The notes under the pieces were generated by a model. It did no database searches. It had not been told where the DNA came from and saw nothing but the letters and a program-made list of their open reading frames with translations. DNA of 64,000 bases from Thermoanaerobacter pseudethanolicus ATCC 33223 (GTDB lineage Bacteria > Bacillota > Thermoanaerobacteria > Thermoanaerobacterales > Thermoanaerobacteraceae). Position 1 is the first letter of the stretch. Every line of letters begins with the position of its first letter. The stretch is from assembly GCF_000019085.1 (NCBI RefSeq), contig NC_010321.1, positions 248,001 through 312,000 on the forward strand, in the 5' to 3' direction. Both the position numbers and the translations under genes were made by a program. This document shows, piece after piece, positions 19,869 to 29,755 of this stretch.

Positions 19869-22580
19869 TTGGAGAATAGAAAATGGTATACCTTACATGC
19901 AACGGATATTGCCGAATTACTTAGCACTCATTTGTCAAAGGGACTTTCATCCGAAGTCGCCCGACAAAGGCTTGAGGAACAAGGATACAACGAGCTTGTA
20001 AGCAAAAGAGGGTTGACTTTTTTTGAAATGTTTTTGAGTCAATTCAAGGATTTCCTAGTAATTATACTTATCATTGCTAGCCTGGTATCTATGCTGGTGG
20101 GCGAAGTAATCGATTCGGCTGTAATTATAATGATAGTTATTCTAAATGCGATACTAGGTGTAATACAGGAATATAGGGCGAATAAAGCCCTAGATGCTTT
20201 AAAGAAGATGGCAGCTCCTGAGGCGCGGGTTATAAGAGACGGCACGGTCCAGGTTATCCCCGCTCGCGAACTGGTCCCAGGGGACATAGTTTTGCTCGAA
20301 GCCGGAAACTACGTGCCAGCAGATTTGAGATTGGTGGAAAGTGTAAATCTAAAAATCGACGAATCAGCGCTTACCGGGGAATCGGTTCCTGTTGAAAAAA
20401 ACGCCGATATAGTGTTCAACGAAGAGATGCCACTTGGAGACAGGGCTAATTCTGCTTTTATGGGCACTGTCGTTACTTACGGCAGGGGCAAAGGCATAGT
20501 GGTATCAACGGGCATGAAGACTGAAATAGGTATGATAGCCGAAATGCTCGAGTCTTACCAGGATGAAGTCACGCCTCTCCAGAAAAAATTGGAACAAACG
20601 GGGAAAGCACTTGGAATCGCCAGCCTCGTTATATCCGGCATTGTCTTTTTACTGGGGCTTTTAAGAGGCATCCAATTTTTAGAGATGTTCATGACTGCTG
20701 TCAGCCTTGCGGTAGCGGCTATACCTGAAGGCCTTCCTGCAATAGTAACAATAGTCCTGGCCCTCGGCATGCAGCGCATGGTAAAGCGTAATGCACTCGT
20801 AAAAAAACTACACGCTGTGGAGACCCTTGGAAGTACTACAGTTATATGTTCCGATAAAACGGGTACCCTCACCCAGAACCAGATGACTGCAACAAAAATT
20901 TTTACGAATGGCCAATTTTTTTCTATTAGCGGTGAAGGTTACAGGCCTTACGGAGAATTTTACATTGACAGCTCCAAAATCGATCCGAAATCCGATACAT
21001 GTCTGGAACTGCTCTTAAAAATTGGAGCTCTTTGTAACGATTCCAGGTTGGAGGGAAGCGGTACCGAACACGAAGATCAAAAATCCTGGAGAATTCTCGG
21101 TGATCCCACCGAGGGAGCTCTTGTAGTTGCTGCTGCTAAAGCCGGAATATTCGTTGAAGACCTAGAGAAAACACAGCCCCGCCTTAACGAAATTCCCTTT
21201 GATTCTGATAGAAAGCTTATGACGACAATTCATCCTTTTGACGGAAAATATATAGCATATACAAAAGGGGCACCGGATGTCCTCTTAAGTCTTTCAAGTT
21301 ATATTTACAAAAATGGCCAGGAGGTACCTTTAACACAGGAGGATATAGAAGCTATAATTGCGGCCAATAAAGCCATGGCGTCTCAGGCTCTCAGGGTGCT
21401 TGCTCTGGCTTACAAGCCTTTGAATGATTTGCCAGAGGAACCGAAGGCGGAAGATATTGAAAAAGATTTTGTATTCGTCGGTTTGATAGGTATGATTGAT
21501 CCTCCGCGACCTGAAGCCATAGAGGCAATAAAGACATGTAAGCAGGCAGGTATATGGCCTGTAATGATTACCGGCGATCACAGAGACACCGCGGTAGCCA
21601 TAGCGAAGGATCTAGGCCTAATTGAGAGCGAGGCAGGTGTACTGACAGGTGCCGAACTGGACTCCATGAGCGACGACGAGATGTTCCAGAAGTCCAGGGA
21701 GGTATCGGTTTACGCCAGAGTATCACCAATCCATAAACTTAGAATAGTAGAAGCCATAAAAAATAACGGCCACATCGTGGCAATGACAGGAGACGGTGTT
21801 AACGACGCACCGGCCTTAAAGAAAGCTGATATAGGTGTGGCTATGGGTATTACCGGCACTGATGTCGCCAAGGAAACCGCTGATATGATTCTGGTCGACG
21901 ACAATTTTGCCAGCATAGTTTCTGCAGTGGAGGAAGGCAGGGTTATTTACTCCAACATACGTAAATTCATATTTTTCCTACTCTCGTGCAACATCGCGGA
22001 GATACTCATTATATTTGTCTCCATGCTGGCGGGATTGCCTATACCGCTGAAACCCGTTCAGCTTTTGTGGATAAACGTGCTCACAGACGCATTCCCGGCT
22101 CTGGCTCTGGGTATGGAAAAGAAGGAGCCGGATATAATGCAACAGCCGCCCAGGAGACCGGAAGAACCTATAATAGACACCCGCATGAGGTGGCAAATTG
22201 CGATACAGAGCATTTTTATGACCGTTTCTATAATCGGAGTATTCGTTTTTGCTTTGAAATATACCGACAGTATCGAAAAGGCAAGGACTTTTGCTTTTGC
22301 TACGCTAATTTTCAGCGAACTCTTGCGGGCTTTCTCTGCCCGTTCTGAGACCCATTCAGTATTTAAAATTGGATTTTTTACCAACCATTTTATGCTCTGG
22401 GGCACATTTATCTCGCTAATCCTGCTGCTGGCTGTAATCTATGTGCCATTCTTGAGAACTATCTTTGACACGACGTACCTATCATTCTACGAAATGGATA
22501 TCGTCATAATATTCGGTTTGATACCCTTCGCCGCTGCGGAGATAAGCAAAATATTCTTGTCTTCCAGAGGTCATCGGTAA
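19869..22580 (+). CDS. P2-type cation-transporting ATPase (Ca2+/Mn2+)
   Basis: About 903 residues in the membrane. N-terminal cation-ATPase domain, actuator motif TGES (169-172), M4 motif PEGLPA, phosphorylation site DKTGT with Asp329, KGAPD in the nucleotide domain, hinge TGDGVNDAP (about 640-648), and C-terminal helices including NVLTDAFPALALG, the SERCA/PMR1-like ion site in M6. The family moves Ca2+ or Mn2+ out of the cytoplasm. The Mn2+ riboswitch upstream favours manganese (inference). I place the start at TTG 19869, 7 bases after AGGGAGGG; the ATG at 19827 has a weaker site and adds 14 atypical residues. GC content is above the local average. An efficient terminator follows. Confidence 0.93.
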   Translation: MENRKWYTLHATDIAELLSTHLSKGLSSEVARQRLEEQGYNELVSKRGLTFFEMFLSQFKDFLVIILIIASLVSMLVGEVIDSAVIIMIVILNAILGVIQEYRANKALDALKKMAAPEARVIRDGTVQVIPARELVPGDIVLLEAGNYVPADLRLVESVNLKIDESALTGESVPVEKNADIVFNEEMPLGDRANSAFMGTVVTYGRGKGIVVSTGMKTEIGMIAEMLESYQDEVTPLQKKLEQTGKALGIASLVISGIVFLLGLLRGIQFLEMFMTAVSLAVAAIPEGLPAIVTIVLALGMQRMVKRNALVKKLHAVETLGSTTVICSDKTGTLTQNQMTATKIFTNGQFFSISGEGYRPYGEFYIDSSKIDPKSDTCLELLLKIGALCNDSRLEGSGTEHEDQKSWRILGDPTEGALVVAAAKAGIFVEDLEKTQPRLNEIPFDSDRKLMTTIHPFDGKYIAYTKGAPDVLLSLSSYIYKNGQEVPLTQEDIEAIIAANKAMASQALRVLALAYKPLNDLPEEPKAEDIEKDFVFVGLIGMIDPPRPEAIEAIKTCKQAGIWPVMITGDHRDTAVAIAKDLGLIESEAGVLTGAELDSMSDDEMFQKSREVSVYARVSPIHKLRIVEAIKNNGHIVAMTGDGVNDAPALKKADIGVAMGITGTDVAKETADMILVDDNFASIVSAVEEGRVIYSNIRKFIFFLLSCNIAEILIIFVSMLAGLPIPLKPVQLLWINVLTDAFPALALGMEKKEPDIMQQPPRRPEEPIIDTRMRWQIAIQSIFMTVSIIGVFVFALKYTDSIEKARTFAFATLIFSELLRAFSARSETHSVFKIGFFTNHFMLWGTFISLILLLAVIYVPFLRTIFDTTYLSFYEMDIVIIFGLIPFAAAEISKIFLSSRGHR

Positions 22581-22602
22581 GACAATTTTAAAATAGATAC
22601 TC

Positions 22603-22636
22603 AGGAGCACGGAAAATGCCCCGTGCTCCTTTATTA
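22603..22636. terminator. ATPase terminator
   Basis: Perfect arms AGGAGCACGG (22603-22612) and CCGTGCTCCT (22621-22630), 8-base loop, followed by TTATT. Also usable by the convergent PIN remnant. Confidence 0.8.
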
Positions 22637-22900
22637 ATACTCTTTTAATCTTTCATCAACTTGTGCAATTAAAGAGAAAACGTCATCATCATGTAACAAA
22701 TATAAATTATTTTCAATGGCTGTTTCTGCTATAAGCAAATCTATAGTGCTGCGAATAGTGATTCCCTTTTTCCTACACTTGAAATACATTTTTGCAGCAT
22801 CTTCATAGGATTTGATACCATATTTTAGGTCATAGAATTTTTGAGTACTTAAATATTCTTTAATTAAATTAAACTCATTTTCAGTCTTTGCTCCTTGCAA
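22634..22900 (-). pseudogene. Truncated PIN-domain (VapC-like) toxin remnant
   Basis: About 88 codons match the C-terminal two thirds of a PIN-domain RNase: LLIAETAIENNLYLLHDDD carries the later acidic residues of the active site. The N-terminal third with the first catalytic Asp is missing and an in-frame TAA lies two codons upstream of the TTG taken as start. No VapB-type antitoxin gene is visible beside it. It is best read as a dead toxin fragment. The 230 bases between it and gpmA hold only AT-rich sequence. Confidence 0.6.
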
Positions 22901-23131
22901 TAATTATGCTGAAATTTTTATGCGTGTTAAGCACAAAATACTTATTATTTTGTAAAAGATTATGTAAGTAGATATTATTTTTAAAGAAAGATTAGTGAAT
23001 ACATATAAATATTAAATAATAATGATTATTAATACTGTTGTAATTGCTTGATAATTGAGATATAATTAAGAAAACAGGATAGAGTGGGAAAAGACAGAAA
23101 ATGTTTGTAAATATGAAAGGTGGGGATATGT

Positions 23132-23887
23132 ATGCATAAAGTTGTTTTGCTAAGACATGGAGAAAGCCTGTGGAATATGGAAAACAGATTTACTGGCTGG
23201 ACGGATGTTGATTTATCTCCAAAGGGCATTGAAGAAGCTCGGGAAAGCGGCAAGACTTTAAAGGCAGAAGGGTACACTTTTGACTGTGCTTTTACTTCTG
23301 TTTTAAAAAGAGCTATAAGAACTTTGTGGATTGTTCTTGACGAATTAGACAGGATGTGGATACCGGTTTATAAATCATGGAGGCTCAATGAAAGGCATTA
23401 TGGAGCACTGCAAGGGCTTAATAAAGCTGAGACCGCCAAGAAATACGGAGAAGAGCAGGTAAAAATATGGAGAAGATCTGTTGATGTAAGGCCTCCCGCC
23501 TTAGAAAAAGATGACCCGAGATATCCCGGTTTTGACCCCAGATATGCTGACCTTTCTGAGGAAGAAATCCCCCTTACTGAAAATTTGATTGATACAATTA
23601 ACAGAGTTATTCCATATTGGGAGTCCACAATTGCACCGACTATAAAATCAGGTAAAAAAGTGCTAATAGTTGCTCATGGAAATAGTTTGAGAGGGCTTGT
23701 AAAATACCTTGACAATCTTTCTAAGCAGGAGATAATGGAGTTAAATATTCCTACAGGAATTCCGTTAGTTTATGAGCTTGACGATGATTTAAAACCTATA
23801 AGGCATTATTATCTTGCCGATGAAGAGAAAGTAAAAGAGAAGAAAGAATTAGTAGAAAACCAAGGAAAGATTCAAGGGAATTCTTAA
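23132..23887 (+). CDS. gpmA: 2,3-bisphosphoglycerate-dependent phosphoglycerate mutase
   Basis: 251 residues. Interconverts 3- and 2-phosphoglycerate in glycolysis through a phosphohistidine. The catalytic RHGES motif (about 8-12) follows MHKVVLL, and the second His lies in [14 protein letters not shown] (about 180). The family-specific segment [16 protein letters not shown] is present. I start at ATG 23132, 6 bases after AAAGGTGGGG; the GTG at 23120 overlaps that site. Single gene, with a lysine- and glutamate-rich tail. Confidence 0.94.
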   Translation: MHKVVLLRHGESLWNMENRFTGWTDVDLSPKGIEEARESGKTLKAEGYTFDCAFTSVLKRAIRTLWIVLDELDRMWIPVYKSWRLNERHYGALQGLNKAETAKKYGEEQVKIWRRSVDVRPPALEKDDPRYPGFDPRYADLSEEEIPLTENLIDTINRVIPYWESTIAPTIKSGKKVLIVAHGNSLRGLVKYLDNLSKQEIMELNIPTGIPLVYELDDDLKPIRHYYLADEEKVKEKKELVENQGKIQGNS

Positions 23888-23978
23888 AATATTATCTTGT
23901 CTTATTTTTACTTGTTTTTTGGCTTCTAAAAGTGTACAATAGAAATATAAGGAATATAGAATGAGAGGTGTATTTTGT

Positions 23979-24500
23979 ATGTTGAGTAACAGGATGTTAG
24001 AAGGATTAAATAAACAGTTGAATTACGAAATTTATTCTGCATATCTATATGTTGCAATGGAAAATTATTTTCAAGAGAAAAACCTAGAGGGTTTTGCTAA
24101 TTTCTTCAAGGTTCAGACACAAGAAGAACTTGCACATGCGAGAATTTTTTACGAGTACATATATCGCATGGGCGGGAAAGTTACTCTTTATCCTATAGAA
24201 AAACCAGAGGAAAATTTTGAAAGTATTTTAGAACTTTTTAAAAAGGCTTTGAGCCATGAAAAGACTGTAACTGAAAGGATTCATAAGCTTGTTGATATAG
24301 CAATTGAGGAGAAGGATCATGCCACCAATGCATTTTTGCAGTGGTTTGTCAACGAGCAGGTAGAAGAAGAAGAGAGCTTCCAGAGGCTTGTTGACAAGTT
24401 AGAGCTTATAGGAGATAACATACAGCCTATATTCATACTGGATGCTGAATTGGCTCAAAGGATATTTGTATTACCTGCTCCACTTGCACAAGGACAATAA
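23979..24500 (+). CDS. ftnA: Bacterial non-heme ferritin
   Basis: 173 residues, the normal ferritin length. It stores iron as ferric mineral in a 24-mer shell. Ferroxidase ligands are recognisable in the four-helix bundle: Glu in NYEIYSAYLY, the EELAHA pair in helix B, and EEEES/Q-rich helix D. The ATG at 23979 follows GAGAGGTG with a suitable gap; an earlier ATG at 23961 overlaps the site. It ends in an intrinsic terminator. It lies directly upstream of the proposed electron-transfer locus, which fits a link to iron metabolism. Confidence 0.93.
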   Translation: MLSNRMLEGLNKQLNYEIYSAYLYVAMENYFQEKNLEGFANFFKVQTQEELAHARIFYEYIYRMGGKVTLYPIEKPEENFESILELFKKALSHEKTVTERIHKLVDIAIEEKDHATNAFLQWFVNEQVEEEESFQRLVDKLELIGDNIQPIFILDAELAQRIFVLPAPLAQGQ

Positions 24501-24588
24501 AAAATGGCTTGCTGTTTGTTTAAATTTAGGCATTGTTTAAAGCAAAGACCTTGCTTATTAAATAATTGTAGAAATCGCGTAAATACGG

Positions 24589-24632
24589 TATGGGGGTATA
24601 CTTTTTAATAAGGTATATCCCCATAATTTTTT
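24589..24632 (+). terminator. Ferritin terminator
   Basis: A 13-bp stem (24589-24601 with 24613-24625, one G-T pair) followed by ATTTTTT. Confidence 0.75.
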
Positions 24633-24746
24633 AAAGGGATATTAAGATAATGTTTTCGTTGTCAAACTATAGACAGACTACAATTAATATAGTAAAATAT
24701 ATGTAAAGAATGTTGTTATAATTATATCAAATAAGAGGTGTTTTTT

Positions 24747-26532
24747 ATGAGTGATCATAAAAGAATTATCATCATTGGGGCCGGGTATGGGGGCGTACAT
24801 GCCGCTAAATTACTACACAAAAAATTTAAAAATGACAGCAATATAGAAATAATTCTTATTGACAAAAAACCTTATCATACATTGTTAACAGATTTACATG
24901 AAGTAGCTGGCTCCAGAATAGAACCCGACAGTGTTCGTGTGTATTTACACAAGATTTTTGCAAATAAAAAAGTAGAAGTCATAATAGATGAAGTAGAAAA
25001 GATTGATTATGAAAAGCAAAGCGTAATTGGAAAAGATGGGGAGTATAACTATGATTATTTGATTTTAGGAATTGGAAGTGAGCCATGTGATTTTGGTATA
25101 CCCGGTGTATTTGAGTATGGGTTTACGGTAGGAACGTTAGAAGCTGCTATTAAGACAAGGGAACATATTGAGGAGATGTTTAGAAAAGCGAGTGTTGAAA
25201 GTAATGCAGAAAAGAAAAATGCTTACCTTTGTGGTAGCTGGCGCAGGGTTTACGGGAATTGAAACTGCAGGCGAATTGATGGAATGGACAAAAAGTTTAT
25301 GCGATAAATATCATTTAGATCACAATGATGTTAAAATTATGGTGATAGAAGCGTTGAATACCATACTTCCTAATTTAAATGCAAAATTAGCTAATAAAGC
25401 TGCTAAATTTTTGGCCAAAAAAGGTGTAGAAGTTTTAACAAATGCTCCTATAGTAGAAGTAGCAAAAGATTATATAGTTTTAAAAGATGGCAGAAAAATT
25501 GAAACAAAAACTCTTATATGGACGTGTGGAGTTCAGGGTAACAAATGTGTTGAGAATTTTGGTTTAGAGTTAGGTAGAAGATCTAGAGTTCAGACGAATG
25601 AGTACATGCAGGCAGTAGGCAAAGAAAACATTTATGTAATAGGAGATTTAGCTTATTATGAGTTAGATGGTAAACCTATTCCACAAATAGTAGAGACTGC
25701 CTTGCAGTCTGCCGAAACTGTAGTACACAATATAGTAGCTGATATAAAAGGAGGAGAAAAACAACCTTTTAAACCGAAATATCATGGTTTTATGGTTTCT
25801 ATAGGAAGTAGGTATGCAGTGGCAGAACTTATGGGTGTATCTTTGACAGGTTTTTTAGCTATGGCTATGAAACACCTTGTAAATATGCATTATCTTTTTG
25901 GTGTAGCAGGTTTTAATGCGGTGTTATCATACATTTATCACGAGTTCTTTGAAATTAAAAACAATCGTTCAATATTAGGAGGACATATTGCTGCACATAT
26001 CCCCATATTTTGGCTGGTTCTTTTAAGGATATATGTAGGTGCATTGTGGCTTATAGAAGGTATAAACAAAATACAGCAAGGATGGCTTGACCCTACAAAA
26101 ATATTTATTATAACTACCTCTGATGTATCTGGTGCTACTGCTAAAGCTGGTGAAGCTGCTACTGCAGCACAAACTTTGCAACCTTTGTTAAAAGAACCTC
26201 CTGCTTTTTACAAATGGTTTATGGATACTTTTGTGGCGCCACATGCCTTTTTGTTCCAAGCGATGGTAGTACTAGCGGAAGTAGCAATAGGCTTGGCTTT
26301 AATAGCAGGTTTGTTTACTGTTTTAGCATCAGCTGGTTCTATATTCTTAGCACTTAATTTTATATTATCTGCGATGGCAGATAAGTCTATATTATGGTAT
26401 ATATTTGCAGCTATAGCTTTAATGGGAGGGGCAGGAAGAGCTTTTGGACTGGATTATTACGTGATACCTTGGATAAAGAATTGGTGGAAAAAGACCTCTT
26501 TTGCACGAAAAACGTATCTTTATATCAGTTGA
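24747..26532 (+). pseudogene. ndh2: Type II NADH dehydrogenase with DoxX-like domain (Ndh2), frameshifted
   Basis: A continuous Ndh2-like protein of about 594 residues is obtained only if one A is removed from the five-A run at 25215-25219. As given, the first frame stops at 25262, and the second frame carries on with KMLTFVVAGAGFTGIETAGE. The N-terminal FAD motif is GAGYGGVHAA, the NADH-binding motif is GAGFTGIE, and the flavin end motif is VYVIGDLA. After residue 400 comes a membrane part with several helices resembling DoxX. In Listeria, Ndh2 with an extra C-terminal membrane domain passes electrons from NADH to demethylmenaquinone for extracellular electron transfer. ATG 24747 has AAGAGGTG upstream. 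Sequencing error and true mutation cannot be told apart here. Confidence 0.82.
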
Positions 26533-26556
26533 TGGGATGGAAGAGGGTTATTTAGT

Positions 26557-26937
26557 GTGAAAAAAGGTGATATCTTAATTATGCTTTTTGTAGTTGTTTT
26601 AGCTATTGGGTTGTTGGTATTTTATAAAATATCAACAACCCAACATTATCACCACAAATATGCGGTAATAATGGTAGACGGAAAGATATATAAAGAGATA
26701 TCATTGGAGGATGTAAATTATCGAGAAGAGATACCTATAGTTACAAAGTATGGAAAAAATGTATTGTTGGTTAAAAATGGTGGGATACAGGTTATTTATG
26801 CTGAATGTCCAGACAAAATTTGTATAAAAGAAGGGTTTATTGATAAACCGGGGCAAAGTATAGTATGTTTGCCATTTAGAATGGTTGTAGAGATACGAGG
26901 TGTTAAAAATGCCGAAGTCGACCAAGTTGTCTATTGA
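26557..26937 (+). CDS. eetA: NusG domain II protein, EetA-like
   Basis: 126 residues: one N-terminal membrane helix (about 7-25), then an extracytoplasmic NusG-II (COG5341) domain with the paired-cysteine signature CPDKICIKEG and CLPFRMVVEI. EetA of the Listeria/Lactiplantibacillus flavin-based electron transfer locus is, as I recall, of this family; its exact role is not known but it is thought to link quinol oxidation to the extracellular flavoprotein. GTG start at 26557 behind AGAGGG. It overlaps eetB by 29 bases and lies 24 bases after ndh2, so these genes form one operon. Confidence 0.75.
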   Translation: MKKGDILIMLFVVVLAIGLLVFYKISTTQHYHHKYAVIMVDGKIYKEISLEDVNYREEIPIVTKYGKNVLLVKNGGIQVIYAECPDKICIKEGFIDKPGQSIVCLPFRMVVEIRGVKNAEVDQVVY

Positions 26938-27463
26938 GTCTACAACTATGTCGAAGACTCATAGAATGGTTTTTCTCGCAATACTTGCTACTAATTCTCT
27001 AATCTTATATATTATAGAAGGAATGCTACCTGTTCCTTTTGTTGCTCCCGGTGCTAAATTAGGACTTGCTAACATAATCACGGTCATATCTTTGTATTTG
27101 TTTGGATTCTTTGATACGTTTATTGTGCTATTTGTGAGAATATTGTTAGCAACTCTTTTTGCTTCTTTACCTTCTACTTTTTTTTATAGCATAGGAGGGG
27201 GAGTATTAAGCCTTTTTGCTATGTATTTTGCCAAGAGTATAGGTAAAGAAAACATAAGTGAAGTTGGTGTAAGTGTTATAGGTGCTGTATTTCACAACAT
27301 TGGGCAAATGTTGGTAGCCTCTCTTGTAGTGCAAAATATTAATATAATGGTGTATTTACCTATTTTGATGATAGCTGGAATAGGAACTGGCGTTTTTGTG
27401 GGACTTACTGCGAAATTTGTTTTAAAACATTGGAGAAAATTAAAAAATTTAAATTTACATTGA
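26909..27463 (+). CDS. eetB: Gx transporter family membrane protein, EetB-like
   Basis: 184 residues from ATG 26909 (GAGGTG upstream). A hydrophobic protein with five or six predicted helices containing PGAKLGLANIITV and GGGVLSLFAMYF, the hallmarks of the family called heptaprenyl diphosphate synthase component I / Gx transporter. In Listeria-type EET loci, EetB lies next to EetA and is needed for electron export by an unknown mechanism. Its first 29 bases lie within eetA. A start at ATG 26948 is also possible. Confidence 0.75.
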   Translation: MPKSTKLSIESTTMSKTHRMVFLAILATNSLILYIIEGMLPVPFVAPGAKLGLANIITVISLYLFGFFDTFIVLFVRILLATLFASLPSTFFYSIGGGVLSLFAMYFAKSIGKENISEVGVSVIGAVFHNIGQMLVASLVVQNINIMVYLPILMIAGIGTGVFVGLTAKFVLKHWRKLKNLNLH

Positions 27464-27476
27464 TCAAGGTGGTTAG

Positions 27477-28444
27477 ATGGATAAATTTTGGGATAAAAAT
27501 TTAGAGATAAAAAGTGAGCTTACTGAAGTTATAAAAATAATGGAAAAGCGTATTAAAAACTCTAACAAATCAATCAGGAATATATTGTTAGATATGATCT
27601 ACAATAGTGGTAAAATGCTCAGACCCGCTTTTGTAATTTTAGCCGGGAAATTCGGAGAATACGATAGAGAGAAAATATTGCCTTTAGCAGCTGCTATAGA
27701 AATGCTCCACATGGCGACTTTGGTACATGATGATATAATTGATAATGCTTTGATAAGGCGAAGCAAGCCCACTATCCAAGCAGAATATGGAAAAGATTAT
27801 GCTGTATTTATAGGAGATTTCCTTTTTTCTGAGAGTTTTTTGTTGTTATCAGATAATATTACTGTTAGTAATCTAAAAAAGTGTCAAAAGTGGTCTCAAA
27901 GATATGCAAAGGTGAAATTGGACAATTTGAGAGTCGTCACAATATCTACATTACGATAAATGATTATTTGAGGCGAATAGCTGCGAAAACTGCTGCTCTT
28001 TTTGCTTTAAGCTTTTATGTTGGGGCTTATGAAAGCAAGTGTGACGAAAGCTTGGCTAAAGCATTGGGAAGTATAGGCTACAATATTGGCATGGCTTTTC
28101 AAATTATAGACGATATTTTAGATTATACTGGTCAAGAGGCTGTAGTTGGGAAACCTCTGGGCAATGATATAAGAGAAGGGGTTTTTACTCTGCCTTTAAT
28201 CTATTCGCTGGATAAGAATAAAGATAAAAAAATATTAGAATTACTTAAAAAAGAAAGTTATTCTGATGATGACATCCAACAAATAATTGAATTTGTTCAG
28301 CAAAATGGCGGGATAGATAAGTCAAAAATGCTGGCACAAAAATATACTAAAAAGGCTTTTGATAAAATATCTATGTTGAAAGACTCTCCATCTAAACAAG
28401 TTTTAATTGAAGTTACTGGTAAACTTTTATATAGAAATTATTAA
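27477..28444 (+). pseudogene. Polyprenyl diphosphate synthase (DmkB/HepT-like), frameshifted
   Basis: A trans-polyprenyl synthase of about 322 residues split over two frames. Adding one A to the six-A run at 27875-27880 restores NLKKVSKVVSKICKGEIGQF and joins both halves. Both aspartate-rich motifs are present, DDIID (first half, about residue 85) and DDILD (second half). The enzyme makes the isoprenoid side chain of (demethyl)menaquinone; in EET loci the corresponding gene is dmkB. The first frame stops at 27959, so as sequenced the product lacks the second motif. The prenyltransferase DmkA that normally accompanies it is not in this window. Confidence 0.8.
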
Positions 28445-28494
28445 TTAAAATAATTAAAAAGAGATGTAAAGTCTTTTTTGGAGGAGATCATTAT

Positions 28495-29532
28495 ATGAAA
28501 AAATCTATGACTTTTTTTGCAGCTTTTTTTCTAATATTCACTGTTGCCAGTATATTTTCTGGGTGTTCAAATAAAAATTCACAGCCTATATCTGATACAC
28601 AATTTGCTTTAGATACTTATTGTACAATAAGCATATACGATAATGTGCCGAAAAAGGTTTTAGATGAGGGATTTAAAGCTATAAAAGATGTAGAAGACAA
28701 GATGAGTGTTACCATCAAAAACAGTGAAGTGAATCAAATTAATGAGAATGCAGGTATTAGACCTGTTAAGGTTTCACCTGACACCTTTTATGTGATAAAA
28801 AAAGCGGTACATTTTTCTGATGTTGAAAAGGGGTATTTTGATATTACAGTAGGACCTATAGTAAAACTTTGGAATATAGGAACTGATAAAGCTAAAGTAC
28901 CTTCCCCTGAAGAAATAAAAGCTAAACTCCCTCTTGTAAATTATAAGGATATAATATTGGACGAAAAGAATATGACTATTATGCTGAAAAATAAAGGTAT
29001 GAGTATAGATTTAGGAGGTATTGCAAAAGGATATGCGGCAGATAAAGTAGCACAAGTTTTAAAGAAAGAGGGTGTAAAACATGCCATAATTAATTTAGGA
29101 GGTGATGTTCTTACAATAGGAACAAAACCTGATGGTGGTAACTGGCGTATAGGTATTCAAACTCCTTTTAAACCAAGAGGTGAATATTTGGGCATAGTAG
29201 AGGTTTCCAATAAAGCTGTTGTTACTTCTGGAGTTTATGAAAGGTATTTTAAAAAAGATGGAAAATTATATCATCACATACTAAATCCTTTTACAGGTTA
29301 TCCTGTAGATAATCACTTATACAGTGTGACAATAATAACTGATACTTCTATAGATGGTGATGCTCTTTCAAAAATTTTTGTAATTGGCTTAGAAGAAGGT
29401 TTGAAGTTGGCAGAAAGTTTACCTGGAGTGCAAGCTATATTTGTTACAGACGATAAAAAAGTATATATAACCTCTGGTCTAAAAGGCAACTTTAAAGTTA
29501 CTGATCCTGAATATACTTTAATGACTAAATAA
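28495..29532 (+). CDS. apbE: FAD:protein FMN transferase (ApbE/FmnB-like lipoprotein)
   Basis: 345 residues. The N-terminal signal with lipobox-like IFSGC (about 20-24) predicts a lipoprotein on the outer face. ApbE motifs follow: LDTYCTISIY, VDLGGIAKGYAAD written here as IDLGGIAKGYAAD, NLGGDVLTIG, and the Mg-binding threonine region VTIITDTSIDGDALSK. The enzyme moves FMN from FAD onto a Thr or Ser in the motif DxxTGAT of partner proteins. The obvious partner is the FMN-binding lipoprotein at 30912, now separated from it by a transposase gene. In Listeria the equivalent FmnB flavinylates PplA. ATG after GGAGGAGATC. Confidence 0.92.
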   Translation: MKKSMTFFAAFFLIFTVASIFSGCSNKNSQPISDTQFALDTYCTISIYDNVPKKVLDEGFKAIKDVEDKMSVTIKNSEVNQINENAGIRPVKVSPDTFYVIKKAVHFSDVEKGYFDITVGPIVKLWNIGTDKAKVPSPEEIKAKLPLVNYKDIILDEKNMTIMLKNKGMSIDLGGIAKGYAADKVAQVLKKEGVKHAIINLGGDVLTIGTKPDGGNWRIGIQTPFKPRGEYLGIVEVSNKAVVTSGVYERYFKKDGKLYHHILNPFTGYPVDNHLYSVTIITDTSIDGDALSKIFVIGLEEGLKLAESLPGVQAIFVTDDKKVYITSGLKGNFKVTDPEYTLMTK

Positions 29533-29755
29533 TTTCGGCTTTGTAAAGTAAATATGAAAAAATAGCATAGGATTTCTCATGATAGCTTCAAAATTTGTCC
29601 AAAATATAGCGAAACGAGGTAAAAAATCAATAAAAAGAATGAGGAAAACCGAAATCCAATTTATAGCAAAAGCAAAAAAGGCATAGGGAAGCATACCCTT
29701 GCTATTTCCAAGGGTAACCATTTACTAGTTTATTGATTAAGAAGAGAAGACTGCT
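29533..29755. other. Intergenic region probably containing the IS left boundary
   Basis: No gene is supported here. A weak hairpin built on CCCTTG/CAAGGG occurs near 29695-29716. The outer end of the neighbouring insertion sequence should fall in this stretch, but I found no inverted repeat matching the other side. Confidence 0.3.

Noticed and set aside
22634-22900. Functional toxin-antitoxin system
   Set aside because: The PIN protein lacks its N-terminal third, an in-frame stop lies just upstream, and no antitoxin gene is adjacent.
24747-28444. Programmed frameshifting in ndh2 and the polyprenyl synthase
   Set aside because: The A runs have only five and six bases, lack a classical slippery heptamer plus stimulator, and neither family is known to use frameshifting. 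Mutation or sequencing error is simpler.
29518-29721. 67-codon minus-strand frame downstream of apbE
   Set aside because: Hydrophobic but without ribosome site or family match, and overlapping the apbE end; treated as intergenic DNA near the IS boundary.
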